Source: CBDANO01 sp965197665 (GTDB lineage: Bacteria > Chloroflexota > Dehalococcoidia > Lucifugimonadales > UBA3495). From it: a stretch of 64,000 bases of DNA. Every line of letters begins with the position of its first letter. Within the stretch, counting starts at the first letter, position 1. Below, one piece after another: positions 53,147 to 62,804 of this stretch. The stretch covers positions 1,240,001 through 1,304,000 of the forward strand of contig CBDANO010000005.1 in NCBI GenBank assembly GCA_965197665.1, read 5' to 3'. A program made the position numbers and the translations under genes. The notes under the pieces are model-generated. The model searched no databases. It had not been told where the DNA came from and saw only the letters and a program-made list of their open reading frames with translations.

Positions 53147-54855
53147 GTGGGCAAGCTCACCGCAATCTCGGCAAAGAACCTGAGCAAACCCGGCAGGCAC
53201 GGCGACGGCGACGGCCTCTACCTGAACGTCGCCCCTTCGGGCAGCAAATCGTGGGTCCAGCGAATCGTAATCCATGGCGCCGCCGTGACCTGGGGCTGGG
53301 GCCTTATCCCGCGGTCAGCCTTGCCGTAGCCCGGTCCATAGCCCAAACCAATCGCTCCGCCGTCGCCGAAGGCCGGGACCCGGCAGCGGAGAAGCGGGAG
53401 GCGCGGGAGGCCGCCCGCAGGCCTGCCCCGTCCACCCCCACCTTCGCCGAAGCCGCCGCCCGGGTGATCGAGCTGCGCCGCCCCACCTGGAGCAACCCGA
53501 AACACGCATACCAGTGGCAATCGACGCTCCAGGCCTACGCTTTCCCGCTTGTCGGGCGCAAGGCGGTTGACGCCATTACCGCCGCCGATGTCCTGGAGGC
53601 GCTGACGCCCGTCTGGACCAGCAAGCCGGAAACCGCCAGCCGGGTCCGCCAGCGAATGGAGACCGTCATGGACTGGGCGGTCGCCCAGGGGTACCGGCTG
53701 GACAACCCGGCGGGGCGCTCCCTGCTCAAGGTCCTGCCCAAGACGCAGCGGCTGAAAGAACACCATCAGGCATTGCCCTACGCCCGGGTGCCGGGAGCGG
53801 TGCGGCAGGTAAGGGAGTCCACCGCCGGCATTTCGACCAAGCTGGCCTTTGAGTTTCTCGTACTGACCGCCGGGCGTTCCGGGGAGGTGCGGGCGGCCCA
53901 TTGGACCGAGGTCGACTGGGATTCGGCAACCTGGGAGATCCCCGCATCCCGGATGAAGGCCAGGCGGCCCCACCGGGTGCCGCTGTCCGGCAGGGCCATC
54001 GAGATACTGGGCCAAGCATTGGAGCTAACCGACGGCCAAGGGTTGATATTCCCCGCCGCGCGCAGCGGCAAGCCGGCGTCCGAGATGGTGTTCACCGCCC
54101 TGCTGCGGCGGCTGGAAATCCCCGCCGTACCCCACGGATTTCGGACTTCCTTCAGAAACTGGGTTGCCGAGTGCACGGCCGCGCCCTGGTCGGTCGGGGA
54201 AGCGGCTCTGGCCCACAACATCGGCAACAGCACCGAGGCGGCATACATGCGGAGCGACCTGTTCGACCAGAGGCGGGCGCTGATGGACGCTTGGGCGGCT
54301 TACGTTACCGGCGGGACCGATACAGAGGGGGAAATGGCTGAACAGTCCGGGGAAGAGTGGATCGGCGACGCATTGAACGAGCAAACAACGGCTATCCCGA
54401 AACTTTCTGACTTACCGGTCTTGTGGAGAGCGACTCCTCCGGAAGAACTCGACCCCGACCACCCGGGATTGCGCACCCGGGAGAGTTTGGTGTTGGCATG
54501 CATTATCCTGGCCGATACCAACCCGTCGGCCAAAGAAGGACTGAATAATCTTCTAGACTATTTATCGGAGACTGGCGAACCGGTCCCCAGGCTCTTGAGA
54601 TCGTGGGCCTTTTACCGGGACACAGCGGGCCTCCCTGGTCCCAGACCCGGCCGGCCGAAAGAGTCAGAGCGAGACCACCGCGTTTTGACGGTGTTCGAAA
54701 TGCTGCGGGATGAAGGACACACTCGTAACGAAGCTATCGATATTATCGCAGACTGTATGAACTACTCGCCGGAAACCATCCGGTCCATCATTCACAAACA
54801 TAGAGGAGCCCTACCGCCGCCGCCGGTAACCATTCGGGATATTTTTTCACCCTGA
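53147..54855 (+). CDS. P4-type tyrosine recombinase (integrase), frameshifted near 53,278, with an extra C-terminal HTH region
   Basis: From GTG 53,147 (GGAGGGGAGC upstream) the protein begins MGKLTAISAKNLSKPGRHGDG, the usual DUF4102-type start. One missing base near 53,278 moves the frame; restoring it reads IVIHGRRRDLGLGPYPAVSLA. The rest is intact: core-binding domain (about 110-215) and catalytic domain with Arg in TAGRSGEVRAAHW, Lys in MKARRPHRVPL, His/Arg in HGFRTSFRNW, then LAHNIGNSTEAAYMRSD with the nucleophile Tyr. After about 53,147+1,150 nt an unusual 180-residue extension follows, ending in a likely HTH (RVLTVFEMLRDEGHTRNEAIDIIADCMNYSPETIRSIIHKHRG). It should insert the element into the chromosome. 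Confidence 0.85.
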
Positions 54856-54911
54856 CAAGCCCCAAGCCAAGCGGTACCCTTCTTTCAAATAGTGTTTGGA
54901 GGGGTGTTGTC

Positions 54912-55133
54912 ATGTCTGCCTCAACCGCCGACCGGCTCCTGCGCCTTGACGAAGTAGCGGCCCGTACCGGGCTCGGGCGCACCACCATCTACCGCAAGAT
55001 GCGCGAAGGGTCCTTCCCTGAGCCGCTGAAGATCGGAGCCCGCGCCGTCCGCTGGCCGGAGTCCGAGATCGAGGAGTGGCTGGCAACCCGCCCCAGGGCC
55101 ACCGGCGACACGCCGCCCCCAAGAGGCACTTAG
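54912..55133 (+). CDS. AlpA-family DNA-binding protein (excisionase-like)
   Basis: 73 residues with a MerR-like winged helix: DRLLRLDEVAARTGLGRTTIYRKMREGSFPEPLKIGARAVRWPESEIEEWL. AlpA-type proteins of P4-like and other small elements act as excisionase or activate the integrase. GGAGGGGTG lies just before the ATG. It is transcribed behind the integrase with a 56-bp gap. Confidence 0.9.
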   Translation: MSASTADRLLRLDEVAARTGLGRTTIYRKMREGSFPEPLKIGARAVRWPESEIEEWLATRPRATGDTPPPRGT

Positions 55134-55318
55134 CCGGCCTCGCCCGGGTTAGGGCGCCGGAAAAGCGGACCGGGCGGCCGCCGAGCTGCACCGGTGAGCG
55201 GGTGGAGGCCGTGAGGCCGCTAAAGTCCCAAGGCCGCAGCGTGCGATCTAATGCCAAGGCATTCGAAGCCGGCTGGACCGCGGCCGGCCGGGTGCCGAAT
55301 CAACCATAGGGAGGACCG

Positions 55319-55573
55319 ATGGCAAAGGAAGGTTTGAGACCCATCAACTTCACTATGTCTCCCGTCGATGCCGAGATGGACTGGTACGAAACGGGAAGGC
55401 GGCATGGTGAAACGGCGGTGCACCTGGGGCTGCGCGAGTGGGAACCTGACGCCCACCAACATCCCGAGGGCATCCTTTGCGAGGACTGTCGCACGGCCCA
55501 CGCCATAATCTTCGCGTACCGGCGCCGTGAGTTGCTGCGTGACGCGGACAGCATCCCGTTAAAAGGAGGGTAG
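55319..55573 (+). CDS. Small hypothetical protein with one CxxC motif
   Basis: 84 residues from ATG 55,319 (GGGAGGACC upstream). Charged, with WYETGRRHGE, GLREWEPDAHQHPEGILCEDCRTAHAI and YRRRELL. One Cys-x-x-Cys plus nearby His could bind zinc. I do not recognise a family. It ends 5 bp before the ATPase gene, whose ribosome binding site it overlaps, so the two are coupled. Confidence 0.65.
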   Translation: MAKEGLRPINFTMSPVDAEMDWYETGRRHGETAVHLGLREWEPDAHQHPEGILCEDCRTAHAIIFAYRRRELLRDADSIPLKGG

Positions 55574-55578
55574 AACCC

Positions 55579-56706
55579 ATGCCAAATATCAGACTGCGTA
55601 AGATTACCGAAGAGGACATTGAGAACCTCCCGGCGTTTCCCGACGAGCGGGACACCATCGGCAAGGAATACCGGCTGGCTCTCCACCGGGAGATCGAGGC
55701 GAAGTTCGCACAGAACAGGGACACCGGCGGCGATCCGGGCTTTAGCTGCCAGTTGGTGTCGGGGCCAAAGGGGGTGGGCAAGACCAATCTCATGTCCCTG
55801 TTCTGTATCCCGTACCGGCAGGCGGGGTTTGAGATCATCTCCAACCTGTCTTTGCTGTTCGGCTGGCACATCGAAGGGGCGGTCGATATTTTCGCCTTCT
55901 CCAAGGTGCTGCCCGGCCGCTGCATCCTGGTGCTTGACGAGATTCAAGCCCTGCTGTCCCGGTACCGGCAGGGCAACACCGGCCAGATGGAGTTCGTCGG
56001 GGGGATCGCCGGGCTGCGGAAACAACGCATCCACCTGCTGGGCGGGACCTCGCAGGAGCCGGAGGTCGCCAACAACTTCCTCAGGGAGTGCGACTGGATT
56101 TACTACCCAGCTCGGCGTAAGCGATATCCCCAGATGGGCCAAGGCCAAAAGCACTACCCGGAATGGTGCCATCTACGGATTGAGGCGGTCGGCCCCCACC
56201 CGCTCAGGGGCAAGACTGTGGGGGAGGCCTATGGCATCGGCGTCAACCGCACCAGAGCCAAGCGGAAAATTGTGAGGGGCATCACCCCGGCCAACATCTA
56301 CGAGGCGGCCGCACTCCAGTTTTCTTTTGCGGCGCTGCCCCAGGGCAAGGCGGCCGGCCAACATATCATGGCCAAAGATATGAGGTCCGCCCTGAACGAA
56401 ATTGACGTTATCGATTTCGACACGGAAGACGTGGACGGGGCGGAATCCAATGCAGCCGCAAGTCAAGACTGGCAAGCCACAATTGACGCCGACAAAAAGA
56501 TAATCGCAGAATTCTACAAGGCATTGCGATACGCCAGTGTGGAGATAACCGGTAAGCGCGGGCTGCCCTTCCTGTTGACTAGGGTTGCGTTGGCTGGCTT
56601 CAACATTGATGAGGCCGCTATCGCCGAGACCTTGAGCCGTTGGGTTGATTATCGGCCCGGCGGCACTGTTGACCTGGACACTCTCGCCACCTACTTCACC
56701 AGCTGA
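55579..56706 (+). CDS. Zot/FtsK-HerA-type P-loop ATPase of the integrative element
   Basis: 375 residues from ATG 55,579 (GGAGGG upstream). The Walker A is SGPKGVGKTN (61-70, Lys 68) and the Walker B is CILVLDEIQ (115-123). A Ser/Gln sensor follows in LGGTSQEPE (near 158). The order of strand, DEIQ, a helix with LRKQR and then a TSQ strand resembles Zot-type (filamentous phage gene I) and packaging-type ATPases of the FtsK/HerA clade. No membrane helix is present, unlike classical Zot. The last 90 residues are helical and unfamiliar. It may drive DNA movement or assembly for the element. A plain AAA-type regulator is an alternative. Confidence 0.6.
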   Translation: MPNIRLRKITEEDIENLPAFPDERDTIGKEYRLALHREIEAKFAQNRDTGGDPGFSCQLVSGPKGVGKTNLMSLFCIPYRQAGFEIISNLSLLFGWHIEGAVDIFAFSKVLPGRCILVLDEIQALLSRYRQGNTGQMEFVGGIAGLRKQRIHLLGGTSQEPEVANNFLRECDWIYYPARRKRYPQMGQGQKHYPEWCHLRIEAVGPHPLRGKTVGEAYGIGVNRTRAKRKIVRGITPANIYEAAALQFSFAALPQGKAAGQHIMAKDMRSALNEIDVIDFDTEDVDGAESNAAASQDWQATIDADKKIIAEFYKALRYASVEITGKRGLPFLLTRVALAGFNIDEAAIAETLSRWVDYRPGGTVDLDTLATYFTS

Positions 56707-57074
56707 TTGTGTCGCAGATACACCTCTGTCAGGCCCTTTGGCAATGCCCCCCTCTCCCACAGAAGGCCAGGTCGCACCGTCTGCCAGCGTCCCGCCCGCC
56801 GCCCGCAACGTGTCGAAGGCACCGGCGACCAAGACGCAGGCCGTCACCGTCTCGGTCTCAACGCCCTGGTCGCCAGCCCTGCGCTGTAGCCCACCAGGAC
56901 ATCGAGGCGGCCGGTGCCTATCAACCTAAAGCCCGGACCGGCCAAGGCCGGGGGTGTGAAATCAGGGCCAAGGGCGTCGCCCGCCGCAATTTGTTGACGG
57001 GTGATGTCGTACAATATATGTGTCAGATATAGACAGTAACCACCCCATCGCGCCACGATTAAATACATACGTTA
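56707..57074 (+). other. Gap inside the integrative element
   Basis: About 370 bp. There is a TTGACG at 56,994-56,999 followed by AT-rich TACAATATATGTG, perhaps the promoter of the next gene. No coding region is convincing. Confidence 0.4.
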
Positions 57075-57581
57075 ATGAGTAGTAATCTTAGCCCTCCCTC
57101 AAATGACCCGCATAGGCCCGCCAATGGCCCCCAAGCCCCGGCGCTTTTGACCGAGGCCGAGAGATTGGGCCATGCCCTTTCGCTGTTGCTGGACCTGGGC
57201 CTCCTGCGGCCCGGGGGGACTCACACGGTTGATTCCGTGGCCCGGTTGGTCCAGGGGAATCTAACGGGGTTGGCCTTGACGAAAGAGCGTGGGCGGCAGC
57301 CCTATCCTTTCCTGGCGGCCGTTCTTGACCAGATCGCTCCCGTTGACCACCGTTACCGAAGGACGAACAACGACCTGTATAAGTTCTTAAAGGATGCCCG
57401 GTGGGCCGGCCGGCCTGTAGCGCCCGACGCCGCCGCCATCGAGGCCGACGCCGCGGAACGGGACCGCTTGCTGGAAGAGTGGAAGTCCAAGCAGCCGGCA
57501 AGCCCAGGTACTGGACCGCAGCTCCGGACCACAGCGCCCCCGCCCTGCGATCCGCCGGTCCGGGTGATCGGCGCCGGCTAA
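57075..57581 (+). CDS. Hypothetical protein of the integrative element
   Basis: 168 residues, Pro-rich at both ends. The centre LLTEAERLGHALSLLLDLGLLRPGGTHTVDSVARLVQGNLTGLAL and PFLAAVLDQIAPVDHRYRRTNNDLYKFLKDARW is predicted helical. No motif is recognisable. It is the last gene before the likely right end of the element, and its codon use resembles that of its neighbours. It could be a replication or regulatory accessory; nothing shows this directly. Confidence 0.55.
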   Translation: MSSNLSPPSNDPHRPANGPQAPALLTEAERLGHALSLLLDLGLLRPGGTHTVDSVARLVQGNLTGLALTKERGRQPYPFLAAVLDQIAPVDHRYRRTNNDLYKFLKDARWAGRPVAPDAAAIEADAAERDRLLEEWKSKQPASPGTGPQLRTTAPPPCDPPVRVIGAG

Positions 57582-57688
57582 CATTAGCTTCAACCCAATT
57601 CTGTTCAACTAACCGGGTCCATCTCACCGTGGCCTTCAGGTCCGTGTCGCTCATCTCCTTCTCTTCGTCTGTTCGCGCCGTGGTATCT

Positions 57689-57710
57689 CATGTTAGTATA
57701 AAATAACATG
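57689..57710 (+). promoter_or_regulatory. 7-bp inverted repeat overlapping the start codon of the helicase
   Basis: CATGTTA (57,689-57,695) and TAACATG (57,704-57,710) flank GTATAAAA. The TATAAA within the loop could be a -10 box. A protein bound here would cover both promoter and start codon, and in mRNA the start would be in a stem. Confidence 0.5.
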
Positions 57711-59088
57711 TTCAAGAAACTCCTCACGCGTCTGATTCCGAACCTTGCCTCCGCGCCCTCCGAAGCCCTCGCCCCTCCCCCATCCCCCGCGACCCGCAGG
57801 CAGCCCGAGCCCCCTGGCCGTCCACGAGACCGCACGCGCGACAGCGCTCGCCCCGACGTTTCTTCTTCCAATCAGGTCCACACTCCGCCTGCGCGCGTCC
57901 AGAGCGTCACCGGACCGCAACCGCGCGAGATGGAGTTCGGGCCCGTCATGGTGTCAGCGCCAGTGGCCCAAGCGCTCACCGAGATGGGCTACACGTCGCC
58001 CACTCCCATTCAAGAGGCCGTGATTGGGCCAATGCTGAACGGCGTAGACCTAGTGGGACAGGCGCAGACCGGCACGGGCAAGACAGCAGGGTTTGGCATT
58101 CCGCTGGCCGAGCGGGTGGACGGCGGGGACGGCTACGCGCAAGCGATCGTCCTCGTACCCACGCGCGAGCTGGCGCGCCAAGTGATCGGCGAGTTGAGCC
58201 GGATCGTCCGCTACCGGGGCATCCGGCTCGTGGCTGTATACGGGGGCGCGCCGATGGCTCCGCAAATCGCGAGGCTCGAAGGGGGCGCGCAGATCATCGT
58301 CGGCACGCCGGGGCGCGTGATCGATCTCCTTGGTCGCGGCAACCTGCGTATCGACCGCGTCCAGACCGTCATCCTCGACGAGGCGGACCAGATGCTCGAC
58401 ATCGGGTTCCTGCCCGACATCCGGCGGATCCTGACGCAGCACGCCGCGGGATCGTCAGACCGCGCTTTTCACCGCGACGGTACCGAAGATGATCAGAGGG
58501 TTGATCTACTCGTACTTGCGCGATCCCCAGTGGATACGAGTGGGCGAGGAGTCGGAGCCGGTCGAGACTGTGCGTCAGATGTACTGTGAGGTAGCGCAAC
58601 GCGACAAGCTGAACGCTATACTCCAGGTGATAGACACGATCGATCATTTGGAGCAGACCCTGGTGTTCCGGCGCACGAAGGAGGACGTGGAGTGGCTTGT
58701 ACGGGCGCTGAAACGCAAGGGGATCGCGGTCGAAGGGATCCACGGCGGTCTGCGCCAAGGCGAACGCAACGCGGTGATGCAGGCGTTCCGCGACGGCAAG
58801 CTGAAGCTCTTGGTTTCGACGAACCTGACTTCCCGGGGCATAGACGTGCCGGCTGTGGCGCACGTCATCAACTACGATATCCCCGAGCAGGTAGAGGAGT
58901 ACGTGCACCGGATCGGCCGCACCGCCAGGATGGGTCGAGAGGGGACTGCAGTGACGTTCGTGAGCGAGTGGGACTTCGAGTTCTTCGACGCGATTCGGGA
59001 GCACGTCGGCGGGGAGAACCTTGAAGAGGCCTGCCTTGCGATGTACGCGCAGCCGGCGCGGGGCCGAGGAGCAGCCTCCAGGGCGTAA
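57708..59088 (+). CDS. DEAD-box RNA helicase, frameshifted near 58,440
   Basis: The start lacks a clear ribosome binding site. An unstructured Pro/Arg-rich N-terminus (1-75) is followed by Q motif PTPIQ, AQTGTGKT, PTRELA, GTPGR and DEAD. After RRILTQ the frame shifts by +1: removing one C at 58,440 gives TPRDRQTALFTATVPKMI (motif III TAT). The second RecA domain then follows in the new frame with VSTNLTSRGIDVPAVAHVINYD and HRIGRTARMG, to the stop at 59,088. Full length would be about 459 residues. It is a second helicase besides the 27,192 gene and lacks the zinc ribbon. If the shift is real the product is a truncated first domain. Confidence 0.85.
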
Positions 59089-59606
59089 GTGGCCGCCCAG
59101 CCGGGATACTATTCTTGCCGCAAGCGCTCCCGTCAGACCACGACTTCCATGCTCACCTCGCAGTTCATTCCGAAGACTCTCCGCCAAGACTTGGGGCACG
59201 GCCGAGACGGCCAGCCACCTCCGATGCTGCGCGCCGGCACGATGATGTAGATGGCGACGGACTTCTTTGTCTTCCAATCAACAAAAAAGAGTGCGGTTCA
59301 CATGGGCCGCCGATTTAGACACAACTGGGGCTGAATAGGTTCAACAGACTGTGGAGGGCACGGACCCTCCGACTGCCTTACGGATTCGAGTCTCCTCAGG
59401 TGGGCTGAGGCCGAGGGCACTGAGCACGTGCGACGGTTCCGGTATGCCAGATGTACAGGCTGCACCCGTTGAAGCGGCCAGGTGAGGTTGGAGTGAGCTG
59501 AGGATGTCTTGTGCGGCGAGACCGTTACTCTTCCTCCCTTTCCTGCTCCAGGGTAAGCACCCAATCGAACACGGACATGGTTGCGGGCTACCGCCCCTTT
59601 ACGGGT
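59089..59606. other. Gene-free region between the helicase and the GLUG lipoprotein gene
   Basis: About 520 bp between convergent genes. I found no conserved reading frame. There are short complementary runs near 59,350-59,390 (GGAGGGCACGGACCCTCC) that could fold, but nothing specific. Confidence 0.35.
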
Positions 59607-62600
59607 CTAGCCCTCCGCGTCGACCGCCCCCGCTTCAACCAAGATCGCTTCGATTTCGGTCCGCTCGTATCTCTCTGCGATGCCGAGTGGAGTTAAGCCA
59701 TCGTACCAACGTATGTCGTCTCGACAAGTGTCGTTTACGTCGATGCCCGCAGCGATTTGTGCCTTCACCTCTGCAATATCTGCGTAGTTGACAGCTGAGC
59801 ACAGTGCCGCGTTGGCCTGGGGTTCTAGTGGTGGCCTGTAGTTATTTAGATTGCTGTGATCAATGTCGAGAGTTCCCAAGTTGAGAACGGGATACTCGGT
59901 CGCCGAGCCGAATGTCCAAGGGTCGTCACCTGATCCGTCTCCGTCCAGGTCCACGTTCCAGTCGGCGTATGCACCCGTGTACCCAGTAGGCGATTGCAAC
60001 TCGGCGGTGGTCTTGCCCTCGCCTCCATCGCTATCGGATTGCTCGGAGGTCTCCGTATCCCAGTAGCAGCTGATTACTTTGCCAGAGTGGTTGCCGTTCT
60101 GATCAATCAGCCCTCCGCCACTCTGAGGCACTGTGCCTGTGGAGAAACAAACCGTTACGACGCCCTGATTCAATCCAATTAGACCGCCGTGACGGTCTGC
60201 TCTGCCGGATACCGAACCCACAGCGTAGGCGGCAGTGATAACACCGGTGTATTGATTGTCCCCAACAAGGCCGCCAACGGCGGCAAACCCGTTGCCGGAC
60301 ACGCCGCCCGCAGCGTAACTGGTAACAATGACGCCGGAGTTTGCGCCTGCTAGACCTCCGAAGTTGTCACCCCGGCCCGATACGTCGCCGGTGGCGTAGC
60401 TAGTGACGATCTTGCCTTCGGCCTCGTTGTCCCCAACAAGGCCGCCAACGTCGGCAAACCCGCTGCCGGACACGCCGCCCGTAGCGTAACTATCGGAAAC
60501 GACGCCGGAGTTTGCGCCTGCCAGGCCGCCAAAGTTGTCGCCTTGCCCCGACACGCCGCCGGTAGCGTAGCTATTGGTGATCTCGCCTCCAATTTCGTTG
60601 TCGCCCACCAGCCCGCCAACGGTGGGAAAGCAGTCGCCGCAGGCCTTGGTGGACACTTTGCCCGTAGCGTAACTATCGGTGATGGTACCGGAGTTCACGC
60701 CTGCCAGACCACCGAAGGTGTCCGTAAATCCGGACACGACACTGGTGGAGTGACTGCCGGCTATCGCTCCGCTGCTTCCCCCAACCAGGCCGCCGCCACT
60801 GGCATAGCAGGTACGACTTTCAGAGCCGAACAGGGGAAAGCCAACCAAGTCGTTGACAAGATCGGTGATCACTCCAGATGCACTGCCGCCGGATCTACGA
60901 GCGCTAGCTACGTTGCCAGCGGAGCGACTGTTCTCGATGCTGCCTTCATTGAGGCCAACCAGACCGCCAATGTGATCAACACAACCAGCAACGAGACCAT
61001 CGGCAAAGCTGTCCTCAATGACGCCGTGGCCGATTCCAGCCAGCGCACCGGCGGCTCCGTACCCGGAAGCCGCTACGCTTGTGTCCACCAATCCAATACC
61101 CGAGACTGTGCTTCCGGTGCCGAGAACTCCGAACAGACCTACATTGGGCGACCTGCGAATGTACAGATTGGAGATTGTGTGGCCTCCACCTTCAAAGGCG
61201 GAGTCAAAGGGTTCGTGGCTTTCTCCTATCGGAGCCCACCCTCCGCCACCGTTCCAGTAGGCGTCGCCCTCGTCCGCTTCCCCGTTCCCATTGGTGTCAA
61301 AGTCCAGATTGGCAGTCAACTCATACCCCACACAACTTGCGGTAGAGCACAACGTTCCGGTGTCGGCTTCGGAGAAAGCCGCCGCATAGTCGGCATTGTC
61401 AGAAATGCCATCGCCGTCCAGATCCCAGCGCATAGCATCAAGCTGCGTCAGGTCGTCTACTTCGATGAGCCCGTCACCATCACGGTCACGGGCTGACGAT
61501 TGAGTTCCGGTCGAGGTTGGCGCGTCTGATGGCGTCTGGGTCTGAGTCGGTGTGGGCGTGTCTGTGCGGTAGGGCCCGGTTGACTCGGGCCCTACCTGAC
61601 TGGCCGGATTATCGGAGTCGATCTCCGAGCATCCACCGCTGTTGCAGGCGACTACCCAGTAGTTGTTGTTGTAGCTGTCAGGGGCGGCGTGGACATAGGA
61701 CGTTTCGCCAACGCTCCTCGCCAACTCCTCGCAGCCCAGGGGAGTGCCGTCCCTGCCCAGCGTGCAGGGGGGATGGCGGTCGGAGGGCGAGGCGAAGTGA
61801 TAGACATTGTAGTTGTCCGCTTCCTCCACGGGGTCCCAGGTGACGCGTATCGCAGAGCCCTCAACGGCAGTCCGGACATTGGCGGGCTGGCCTGGTTTGG
61901 CTGCGAGGGGCGCTGCGGGATTCTCGCTGTCAACGTCGGAGCACCCGCTGCTGTCGCAGGCAACCACCCAGTAGTAGTTCTCGCCACTGTTGGGACTGGC
62001 GTGGACGTAGGACGTGGTCTCCAGTCCCGTCGCCAACTCCTCGCAGAAGCTGGGACTGCCGTCTCCTCTCAGACTACAGGCATAGCCGAAGAAGTCGTCG
62101 TGGTAGACGTTGTAGTAGTCGGCCCCGACCACCGGGTCCCAGGTGATTCGTATCGCCGAACCCTCAAAGGCGTACCGCACGTTGGCCGGTGCGACGGTGG
62201 CGGTCTCAATGGGCGTTTCCGTTGGCGTCGGGGTCTGAGTGGGCGCAGACTCCGGTATGGCCGTCGCCGTTGACGTGTCACCTTGAGGATCGTCGCCGGA
62301 AGACTCCTCCTCGCCAATCAACTCTGAGCCAATACATCCTGATGCCACCAGGGCGGCGCGCACGTCGTCATCCCAACCCCCTTCCATCTCCTGGATATGA
62401 GCGAGGTAGGTGAGCCCGTGAATTAGCACCATTGTCACGTCGTAGGGCGCGTCGGCATCGAATTGGGAGGCCGAGGCAGATAGGCCCCGCAGGAACAGTA
62501 TCACCGCGTCATGCAGATCGGTGAGCGCCATCGGCGGGGTAAGGACTTCGGCTTCATCCAAGCTCGGCTTTACGCTCTTTTGGAACTCTCCCCAGGTTGC

Positions 62601-62804
62601 CGGATCGATGTCGTCTGGCAGTTCTGCGCACCATTTGGCGTATTCGACGACCGTCATCTCTGCGGAGTCTGATGCAGTGGGCGCCACTTCCGTACTGTCG
62701 CTACAGGCGCCCAGAATTACGGCGGTGGCCAGAGCTACTAGGACCACAAGCCAGCGGATACGAAGAGAAAATAAGATCTTTCCGTATCCGCCGCCCTTCT
62801 TCAA
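59607..62804 (-). CDS. Large lipoprotein with FN3-like pairs, EF-hand-like segment, GLUG repeats and a C-terminal ankyrin
   Basis: About 1,065 residues from a TTG at 62,804 that sits six bases after AGGAGG; a farther TTG at 62,828 would overlap that site. Lipoprotein signal ends VILGAC. Then a helical domain (about 50-165), Thr/Pro linker, two FN3-like modules with internal Cys pairs (ANVR...ITWDPV...YYNVYH...YYWVVACDSSGCS), a second Thr/Pro linker, a DRDGDGLIEVDDLTQL calcium-type loop, six to eight GLUG repeats (GGLVGDN...SYATGGVSG), and finally DGLTPLGIAERYERTEIEAILVEAGA, an ankyrin repeat. It is probably an envelope-anchored adhesin-like protein. The ankyrin at the end of an exported chain is unusual. 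Confidence 0.82.
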   Translation of the reverse strand: MKKGGGYGKILFSLRIRWLVVLVALATAVILGACSDSTEVAPTASDSAEMTVVEYAKWCAELPDDIDPATWGEFQKSVKPSLDEAEVLTPPMALTDLHDAVILFLRGLSASASQFDADAPYDVTMVLIHGLTYLAHIQEMEGGWDDDVRAALVASGCIGSELIGEEESSGDDPQGDTSTATAIPESAPTQTPTPTETPIETATVAPANVRYAFEGSAIRITWDPVVGADYYNVYHDDFFGYACSLRGDGSPSFCEELATGLETTSYVHASPNSGENYYWVVACDSSGCSDVDSENPAAPLAAKPGQPANVRTAVEGSAIRVTWDPVEEADNYNVYHFASPSDRHPPCTLGRDGTPLGCEELARSVGETSYVHAAPDSYNNNYWVVACNSGGCSEIDSDNPASQVGPESTGPYRTDTPTPTQTQTPSDAPTSTGTQSSARDRDGDGLIEVDDLTQLDAMRWDLDGDGISDNADYAAAFSEADTGTLCSTASCVGYELTANLDFDTNGNGEADEGDAYWNGGGGWAPIGESHEPFDSAFEGGGHTISNLYIRRSPNVGLFGVLGTGSTVSGIGLVDTSVAASGYGAAGALAGIGHGVIEDSFADGLVAGCVDHIGGLVGLNEGSIENSRSAGNVASARRSGGSASGVITDLVNDLVGFPLFGSESRTCYASGGGLVGGSSGAIAGSHSTSVVSGFTDTFGGLAGVNSGTITDSYATGKVSTKACGDCFPTVGGLVGDNEIGGEITNSYATGGVSGQGDNFGGLAGANSGVVSDSYATGGVSGSGFADVGGLVGDNEAEGKIVTSYATGDVSGRGDNFGGLAGANSGVIVTSYAAGGVSGNGFAAVGGLVGDNQYTGVITAAYAVGSVSGRADRHGGLIGLNQGVVTVCFSTGTVPQSGGGLIDQNGNHSGKVISCYWDTETSEQSDSDGGEGKTTAELQSPTGYTGAYADWNVDLDGDGSGDDPWTFGSATEYPVLNLGTLDIDHSNLNNYRPPLEPQANAALCSAVNYADIAEVKAQIAAGIDVNDTCRDDIRWYDGLTPLGIAERYERTEIEAILVEAGAVDAEG

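Noticed and set aside
53116..53278. Alternative integrase start in the second frame
   Set aside because: The first frame from 53,147 has the family N-terminus and a ribosome binding site; the other is out-of-frame read-through.
59350..59400. Possible tRNA or tmRNA remnant (GGATTCGAGTC with nearby stems)
   Set aside because: No acceptor or anticodon arm can be folded around it.
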